Below, one piece after another: positions 56,592 through 64,000 of a stretch of 64,000 nt of DNA (position 1 is the first letter of the stretch; each line of letters opens with the position of its first letter). Both the position numbers and the translations under genes were made by a program. A model generated the notes under the pieces. The model searched no databases, had not been told where the DNA came from, and saw nothing but the letters and a program-made list of their open reading frames with translations. This DNA is from Adiantum capillus-veneris (lineage: Eukaryota > Streptophyta > Polypodiopsida > Polypodiales > Pteridaceae). The stretch is taken from assembly GCA_014529385.2 (NCBI GenBank), contig CM043956.1, forward strand, positions 61,842,620-61,906,619, read 5' to 3'.

Positions 56592-57483
56592 TGTCATAAA
56601 ATATAATATCTAACTTTATCAAATGATTTTCTCATATTAAACTGATCCCTTAATATGGGAAGGTAAGAGGGGATGAGGAGTTAGTATATGTATATGTGCT
56701 TCTAGACCTATCTGAACAGGGGATCGAAAGGAGAAATGGTTGCATCTCAATAGGTATCCACCAAAGAGCAATGTGCAATAAGTGCTTCTAGATTTACCTC
56801 AGCAAGGGACCAAGAGGAGAGATGGTTACATCTCAAAAGGGGTCCAAACAGAGGTAGTCTATCAAAGAGCAACGTGCATATAATGGAGCTTAAAAGACCT
56901 TAGGGTTAGCTTCATTAAAGACCTCCAAAAGTTAGTGTTAAAAAGTCCTTTAACCTTATGCAAGCTAGGGCTAACCTTGAGGTGGGAATCGTACCCAAGC
57001 ATGAGGTGCTAAGAAGCTTACAGTGGTTGTGGGAACCTTGCTCAAAGCTTGAAATTACTTTTATGCTTAAATGACTAAGGTTTTTGTAGTGTTAAATTCA
57101 AAGATAAATTCTCAAGAGGCATGAACGTCCATGCTTGATTGACTAAGGCTTGAAGTATTCCATTCAAAACAAATGACTTAAGAAGCATAAAAGACAGATG
57201 CTTGCTTGGTTGATTAAGTCCTTGAAGTATTTCATTCAACCAGATGACTTAATAAGCACAAAAGACACATGTTCAAATGATTTTCCACATGTGGCCCTCA
57301 TGATATGTTTGAATGCTATTGGATAGGTTTTAAAGAGGTCCAATGAGAATTTAGATACATAAAAATAAATAATTAAGTTCTTTCTCTCAAAGAAGACACA
57401 TGTCTAAATGAAGTAATAAAATAATAAGAGAGAGAGAGAGAGAGAGAGGTGGACCAAGCATGAGGGGGGGGGGGATATACTCT

Positions 57484-57534
<51 letters not shown>

Positions 57535-57999
57535 TCTCTCATTGTGTGAAGTGCAAAATGCAAGAGCTCCATCTCCTTCTCCAAGTTTGTTGAGAAGTGG
57601 AGAGCCTACACCAACACTCTTGGCTATGGAATGCAAATCCAGCCAAGAGCATGCTTCAATGCTTAAGCTTGCCATCTTCTTCATCTTCATTACTATGCTA
57701 TTATGCTATGCTAAGCAAGAAGAGTGATGATAAGTGAGGAAATATTTCTTTCTCCTATGGAATGTTTCTTCTTCCTCTTCCCTACTCTCATTCGCCGCTA
57801 GCTCTCTCCACCTTCGAAGGTGTTTGAGGCCTTGGGACTGATGAGGCTTGGGATAGTTAATGCTTTTTGCAAAGTTTATGTTGAGCTCATGATGCATGAA
57901 GCTTTCCATCTTCATAGCATCACCAAGGTCACAAGGAACACAAAGATTGTATTGTAACAAAGTCTCTCTTGATGGAAGTATCTATATAACAAACACCTT
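56592..57999 (+). repeat. 3' LTR of element C, truncated
   Basis: Starts TGTCATAAAATATAATATC after the tract AAGAGAGAGGTAA. Follows the 5' LTR until about 57,999 (aaacacctt), then diverges, so about 230 bp of the LTR end is missing. Contains (GA)n at 57,427-57,448, a G run and (CA)n at 57,485-57,532. Confidence 0.88.
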
Positions 58000-58450
58000 G
58001 AATATGCTTTAAGTAGCATTCCTAGGATTAATTTAATATCCATATAATTCAGTCCCACAACATTTCACTCCATCTAGTGGTAGTTAGTATATTGTGGTAC
58101 TTGCTAGTGGGACTACTTGGAAACTCTTTCAACCACTTAATACCACTTATTGTTTAGATGTATAGGGAGACTCGACTCTAAACCCAGGTTATGGAGGACT
58201 TCCTTCTCTATGATCCAATTGCGTGGATAGGCGATATCTTTTTGGCTTGCAAAGGATTGTTGTGCAATCAATGACTGGGCCCACATCATCCAATAAAGAT
58301 ATGCACGTGCAAAGTTAGAGATTACCAAATAAGAAAACTAACGCCAAAATGACAACAATGAGTGAACAAAGTGAATTGAGACTAGCAGCTGGAATATATT
58401 ATTCATAGTCAAGTACAAATGGGAATGAGATTGCTATTGGAGTGCCTCAA
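58000..58450. other. Unassigned sequence after element C
   Basis: No repeat partner in the window and no supported ORF. Confidence 0.5.
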
Positions 58451-58660
58451 CAATATATAACACGGGGTCTTAATGACCCCAGGATGGTGGGATTAACGAT
58501 CGTCGACGGGCAGGTGGATCTCGAGGAGGATGGACGGAGAAAAAAAGTCAATTTGTTGACCCACACCCCCCCCCCCCCCCCCCCCACACTGGAGACTCGA
58601 ATCCAAGACCTAGCAGCCTGACGCCCTAACCACGTGCCGCGTGGGTTTGTTTGTTTCCAA
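58451..58660 (-). repeat. SINE-like sequence with Pol III A and B boxes
   Basis: On the - strand TGGTTAGGGCG (A-box-like, about 58,625-58,636) is followed about 30 nt later by GGATTCGAGTCTC (B-box-like, about 58,590-58,603). A G run of about 21 (58,566-58,586) and a body ending GACCCCGTGTTATATATTG come next. No clear target duplication, so only a candidate. Confidence 0.35.
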
Positions 58661-59005
58661 GGTGAAGCTTCTATCTGATAAAGGGAACTTGGACAAGGGA
58701 AAAAGTAAAGAAGGGCTAAAAAAGTAAACATGGACAAAAAAAGTAAACAAGGACAAATTGGACAACGTTTGTGCTTCGAGAAAAATTTGCTTCACTTCAA
58801 CGCCCTAGATCCCACCGCTTACACTTCATTCAATCTCCCATGTTGAATAGTGTTGAGGGAGTGGAGTGTACCCACTGATTGAGAGGCATACTTCAATTAG
58901 GACAACATACTTCAATTGGGACAGAAACTGATACAGACAAGGGACTCACATACATTCATTGATGTTTACTACAAAGTCAAAATGCTAGCTACTACAAATA
59001 GCTTT

Positions 59006-59026
59006 TTTTTTTTTTTTTTTTTTTTT
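59006..59026. repeat. T homopolymer
   Basis: About 21 T; possible poly(A) tail of an antisense insertion, but no element was identified next to it. Confidence 0.8.
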
Positions 59027-59509
59027 GTCTGCCCAAAGGGCAAAGGTTATAGAGATGCCTTCTCTTTTTGTTGACTATAATAGAAAAAAGGTTGAGTTGT
59101 ATTTTCAAGCATTTTTGATAGGCCAAAAATACTGATTGGTTGAAATAAGATAGTGGGCACTCATTTAGATGACTATAGTGGAAATCTAATGATGGCGTTC
59201 AAAATCTCATTGACCAAGGAAAGTATTTTGGGCTTAAAGCAAGAAACGTTGCTAATGAAAAATGAGGAGTATTTTTAAAAAAAATCTGAAAATTGAAGAA
59301 AAGTGATTTTCTCTATGCTTTCATGACGAGTGGTGGTAACCTAAGAGCATTGCATGCATGTCGTTGGATGTGGGATTTTCGTATCTGGGGTTAGGAGGCC
59401 CTTATCAATAGGTGCTCATAGGTGTTCATTAACGGTATTGTTTTCGGTCCTTGTCGGTGATTGCGACACACAACTCTCTTCTTGCAACGTCAGGGCTTCA
59501 TTAACACCC

Positions 59510-59528
59510 CCCCCCCCCCCCCCCCCCC
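59510..59528. repeat. C homopolymer
   Basis: About 20 C; no associated element seen. Confidence 0.85.
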
Positions 59529-59745
59529 TTACAAATCTTTCCAAACTTCACCTCTGTTGAGATTCATTGTGGCGTGTCTTGCCATTGTCCATGGTGCTAC
59601 TGTAGTCAGCAAGGTGAGGAAAGGCTTTCACCGTTGAGGTGTTCTGTCATCAATGGTACTTCTAGGAGGTGAGGGAAGGGGTTTTCCTTTAATGTATATG
59701 CTAATTTTTATTTTATTTCTTGCACGTTTTTTTGATGAATTTCAA

Positions 59746-59873
59746 CGTGCTGCCGAAGCATTAGCGTGGCTCAAGAGCGAATGACAGCTCGCGTCAGTGG
59801 TTGTGGTTTTGGATCTAGCGTGCTGTAGAAGCATAAGCGTGGCTCGGGAGCAAACGACAGCACGCGCCAATGT
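59746..59873. repeat. 73-bp tandem repeat, two copies
   Basis: CGTGCTG(C/T).GAAGCAT.AGCG at 59,746 recurs at 59,819. Shared words include GCGTGGCTC and ACGACAGC/ATGACAGC. Copies are diverged; no coding role seen. Confidence 0.75.
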
Positions 59874-59879
59874 TTTATG

Positions 59880-61540
59880 AGGCTCCTGAGTGAAGACGAT
59901 GTTTAAATTTTGTTACATTTCATGCTGCTACTTGTTTGTGCCTCGGTTAACTATATATCAAACTATTTTGTCAACAGTAGATCAGTTCGGTGGAGATCAG
60001 GTCTACCCGTCACACACTCTCTTCCCCGCATGGATTGGTCGTTCGTTTATTATTTGCATGGATTATGAGCATTGGACGGAAGAAGCTACAACACATAATT
60101 CCCACCTTTTTTGTGGGGAAAGCTCGAGGGCCAGTAGTAGCAAAAACTTGTGGCGTTTGGTAGTGGTATCCATGGTATGACTAAGCAATTTTTTGCTTGT
60201 CCATTGTAACTATATGTCGACATAAACAAGAAAATGTGATTTAGGGTAGCCCACTTGGATTCTAAAACAAACATTCCACGAGGATGTTATGGCACTCCCA
60301 ACTGTCCGCTACTGGTCTTAGCAATGTTAGCCTCTGTAGGCAAGTCACAAGAGGTTAGAGAGACGGACAACAAAAAAAGGGGGACAAGGGGCATATTCAC
60401 GACTTATGCATTTTCCTTTAATCGTGGAAAAGAGACTCGAAAATCATCAAAATAAAGTTATAATTCTTTATTATAGGTATTATAATTGGTTTATTATACC
60501 TCACCATGTATAGGCAGGCCTTGCGATTTTCACTTGTTTTTGCAGAAGTCACAATAGTGAGTGATAATGTATTAGAAAAATCCACAAAAAAAAAATCTAA
60601 CCCTGTTCACACACCGAGCCAGGGTACCATGATATGACTACATACATCGGCTGATCTGGGAGCCACCCGACCTAAAGACCCAAATGGATGACAACTTGAC
60701 ACAAAAGGACCGGCTTAGGGAGCCACCCATCCGAGGAGAGAAACAAGACCTACTAGGGATGCCACCAGATCCGACGGACTGTCACTTTGGTACATACCAA
60801 CATATATATCATTGAACTAGAGAATTTCTTCCAACTTTGTCTTCTACTTCGCAAAATGTCAAAATCCTAAATCGTAAACCTAATTTGCAAAAGCCTGCTG
60901 GAATATTTTAAGCATGAGTCTTGGGGCTTCTACGTATTTCATCTTTAGAATCTACTTCAATTTGTGCAACAGTATTTGATAGTTACTTATCAGTGTCCGC
61001 ATCATTTTGCCAGCGACTAGCAACAAATCTTTTGTCCCTTATAAGCAATAGTGATCGAAAGTCTCAACAAACTCTGTATTGATGAAGAGGTGCTGCACTG
61101 CACTTTGACACCCTAGATCTGGACGACCTTTGCCCTTCCTTCAATCCATAGTTTGACGGTAGCTGGGATATTTTCTTTCTCTAATTTGATTATGTAGTGC
61201 ATTTCTTTTGAGGTCAAAATACTTGTTAATTAAGTGGTTGAAATAGAATACATATTCAATGAAGGCGATAGATAAAAATTGTTAATGTTTGCAAATTGTG
61301 AATCTGTTTTGCATTCAAAAGGAATGCTTACAAAAATAAATGCTTGGAAAATGGGTTTTGAGTAGCTTACACTCCTTCTATGAGCATTACCTTCTCTCAT
61401 TTGCAAAGAGTTAAAGTTGTACACACACTTTCCAAAATGGAGCAGCTCTAGTTTTGAGTTTGCATCACAAATTTATTCTGAGCACTTACTTTAATGGTGA
61501 CTCACAAGAAGTTTTGAACAAATTCTCACAATAAGTCCCA
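59880..61540. other. Unassigned sequence
   Basis: A 96-codon open stretch at 59,890-60,180 has no recognisable motif and no supporting context. Nothing else is identified. Confidence 0.4.
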
Positions 61541-61556
61541 CATTGTGATTTACCTC

Positions 61557-61710
61557 AACATCATGAGCTTCTGTGAGGGAGGCACCACATACGTAGCTAG
61601 GTACGATTGAGGGTAGAGGACCGCCGGCCCGGTGGGGGGGCCGGTGGTTCGCTGCCCCCATCGTACCTAGCTAGGTATGCGGTGTCTCTCGAGCAAAAGC
61701 TGATGATGTT
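61557..61710. repeat. Imperfect hairpin with 51-bp arms
   Basis: Arms 61,557-61,607 and 61,660-61,710 pair without gaps at 42 of 51 positions, several of the rest being possible G-U pairs. The inner 14 bp (TAGCTAGGTACGAT) are perfect. The 52-nt loop is GC-rich and can pair again (ACCGCCGGCCC against GGGCCGGTGGT). Could be a microRNA-type precursor or a small foldback element. Confidence 0.75.
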
Positions 61711-63000
61711 GTTCATTGTAAGAAAAACACTGGAAAAGACTCCGTTTTCCTTTATGAGAAAATTTCTAAATCTTCTGTGACTCATGAGAGATGGCTTCTA
61801 CGTGCTTTCCATGTATGGGTTATTAACTAGTAATAATTCATACTAGCACCTTACTTTCTTTACAATTTTGTGAGACGGACATCCATTCTAATCAGATCAG
61901 TGCAATATTCACAAGTAATCTTTTTGAGTAGAAGTTTCTGCTTAGTTTCACCAAACAAAGTTATTGCCTGAGCTACTTGGTCATTGTTTGGAGCAATTGT
62001 CTAGTCATCTATAGTAGTTATTTAGATCAATTTAGTCACCTTTTCCTCGTACAATTCTTCCAAAAGTTACATCTATTTTATTGCTTTGGGGGGGAGAGGG
62101 AGGCTTCACCGTTCATTACCCCCTGCATAACGTGCGTTCACAGGGTATTAAAATTAAATCTCTCTTTTAACATGTCTAAATGAATAAAATGACACCTTAT
62201 TGTAAGATTTTTTTAATTAAAATTAAATATAAAAAAAATTTATTTTTATGTATCTCTGTTAAATTATCTAAAATTTTTACATTTTAAAATCCCTCTTTTC
62301 GAACTCACGTTACACATTAACATTAACATGATTACATAATACACCCCCCCGAGCTATATTGGTTGATGCATCCATATGAGCATGAAATATGACATCCCAA
62401 TTTATTGTCAAATCATTGGCTTACAAATAATCACGGACATTGTTAATTTTCACTGATTGATTGTAGCGATTACCATCTAAGAGATTTTTCCTTTCATTTC
62501 TAACGAGATGCCAATGATTGTTAGCATTCGTTTCCTATAACCCATACAAACCTATAACTTACCATTTATTTGTAGGAATTACCACTGTTTACTTCAGCCT
62601 TGCTTTTGAAAAGTTATGGATTTCCTCCTCCATCTAATCGGCATAATTATTGGGACATATTGGGTCGGGCCTATTCGGTCTATATGGGATTTATTCATTA
62701 ATTTGATAGCGAGATTCCTTCGCTACCCGAAGGCTAATGACTTTTTTCATTCACCTCTAACTTAGAGCCGATGCACATGCCCTTGTCTCCCCCAGGTGAT
62801 GCTATTAAGCATGCAGGTCTCAGCTCTGAGATGCCTCCCTCATTGCATAGCAAGATACAGTACAGAGAGCTTCCCCCTTGTGCGCTTGCGTATAATGGAT
62901 TTGCATCATCACCAAGATAGAGAGACATCCGCCTCGCTCATTTTGTGCGAGAGAAGGAGAGAGTTGTCCGCATGCAAGAGGGCAGCCTCACACATTCCAT
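61711..63000. other. A/T-rich unassigned sequence
   Basis: Contains an A/T stretch at 62,200-62,290 and no supported ORF, RNA gene or repeat partner. Confidence 0.5.
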
Positions 63001-63057
63001 ACACACCCTGTGTGTGATGACACAGAATCCACCTCCTTCCCCTGCGATGCTTGGGCA

Positions 63058-63060
<3 letters not shown>

Positions 63061-63137
<77 letters not shown>
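63061..63137. repeat. (GT)n-(GA)n compound microsatellite
   Basis: GT run followed directly by about 55 bp of GA. A matching (CT)n run occurs at 63,353-63,392 and a short one at 63,616-63,631. Confidence 0.95.
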
Positions 63138-63139
<2 letters not shown>

Positions 63140-63350
63140 TGACTCCCTGCAACCCTCACTTCCCGCCCTTTCTGCGCAATCGTCTATGCAGTGAAGAGCC
63201 CTGACCCTTCCCTTCACGGCACATAGGCATGCCATCACTGCAAAGGACAAAAAAAAAAAACATTTCTGTCTCTTTCGCCTCTTAATGTATCGATGCCATC
63301 AAACCAGATGAAAAAAATCATCTCTCCCCCTCGCTCATCTTGACCCATGG

Positions 63351-63395
<45 letters not shown>

Positions 63396-64000
63396 GCATT
63401 TGCCTCGCTATTCCCCCTAAAAGCCATAGGAGAATCCAGCTTAATGAGCAGCGTGTGCCCCCGGTGTTCGGCTCCACCTGCTCCTCCACTGACCTGCGCC
63501 TCCAACTCGTCCTCCACTTCCTGTGTTTATTGCGCATATGTACTGCTGTGCCCCACCTTGCAGACCCGAAGAAGAGGCGGCATTACCTGTGGGCTGCCAG
63601 AGAATGCAAGGAACTCTCTCTCTCTCTCTCCTACACGTGCCATGTCCTCCCCTTTTCTCCTCAAAGGGTTGGAAGCATCTCGCCAAATTCCAACTAATGA
63701 GAGCAACTTGCAAAATTAGAGGGACATATTTGGACTTCATCCTGTACCATTGTTATCTTACAAGTCATATGACAAATTTCTAAATTTACTCCTAAATGTT
63801 TTCTTGCAAAGACATTTTTTATTTTTTTGAAGGGTTCTCAAGATATGGCTTTTACTTCAGGCAAAAGATTTTCATTTATTCTTGCCACATGTGGATTTGG
63901 GTATGACCCAAAATTCCACTCTTTCAATTCTCAATTTTCAGTTACTAAACAATTTGGGAAACTCTATTTGTCATTGCTTCTACTTCTTTGTTCACATGGT
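63138..64000. other. Pyrimidine-rich unassigned sequence
   Basis: ORFs on both strands here arise from CT/GA runs. The piece at 63,440-63,700 is GC-richer than its surroundings but shows no recognisable protein. Confidence 0.45.

Larger units (their letters stand above)
31903..57999 (+). mobile_element. Element C: decayed Ty3/gypsy retrotransposon, split by B
   Basis: 5' LTR is 31,903-32,307 plus 50,186-51,427, interrupted by element B. The interior is 51,428-56,591 and the 3' LTR starts at 56,592 and is truncated near 57,999. LTR start, PPT, PBS and gag-pol match gypsy D of the opposite orientation, so C is an older member of that family. Candidate left target site is ATGGC (31,898-31,902); the right end is lost. 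Confidence 0.9.

Noticed and set aside
59890-60180. 96-codon ORF
   Set aside because: No motif, no promoter or homologous copy visible; this length is expected by chance.
62909-63740. Overlapping ORFs on both strands
   Set aside because: Built on (GA)n/(CT)n runs; no non-repeat part is recognisable.

Overview
This window looks like repeat-rich nuclear DNA from a land plant with a large genome. It holds Ty1/copia and Ty3/gypsy LTR retrotransposons primed by initiator-Met tRNA, a CACTA (En/Spm) TNP2 fragment, GT-AG introns and a captured plant-type DEAD-box RNA helicase piece. Nothing is prokaryotic. A non-seed plant such as a fern or lycophyte is possible, but that is only an impression. I see no intact host gene; almost every kilobase up to about 58,000 belongs to a transposable element. 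Element letters A-G are mine.

Left nest (1-31,902). The oldest layer is a CACTA TNP2 pseudogene (20,179-30,950, + strand). A copia element F (18,812-20,178; its 5' part lies outside the window) sits next to it. Element A, a gypsy-like element lacking visible RT and integrase (1-18,811), sits in F. A 15.4-kb DNA transposon with terminal inverted repeats (1,636-17,081) sits in A. A full copia element G (7,906-13,911, - strand, TSD ATTTG) sits in a gene of that DNA transposon. Separately, a full gypsy element D (20,820-29,742, - strand, TSD GTCAT) splits the CACTA gene.

Right nest (31,903-57,999). A decayed gypsy element C, of the same family as D, has its 5' LTR split by element B (32,308-50,185, TSD GTACC). 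B is a large gag-protease element without RT or integrase, related internally to A but with unrelated LTRs. B is split by element E (37,364-43,870, - strand), a gag-only element. In B and E the host reading frame or LTR can be followed across the insertion, so the order of events is readable.

The most unusual items are: (1) the 15.4-kb DNA transposon, with a split transposase whose motifs resemble the RAG1/Transib layout, a small gene starting like a histone H3 tail, and two unrecognised genes on the other strand; (2) an array of eight 22-bp palindromes in the leader of B; (3) a helicase fragment captured by B just before its 3' LTR; (4) W-[IV]-P-K repeat proteins in A and B in the place where polymerase would normally be.

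The last 6 kb (58,000-64,000) has no convincing gene. It holds homopolymer and dinucleotide runs, a SINE-like pair of Pol III boxes, a 73-bp tandem repeat and a 51-bp-arm hairpin.
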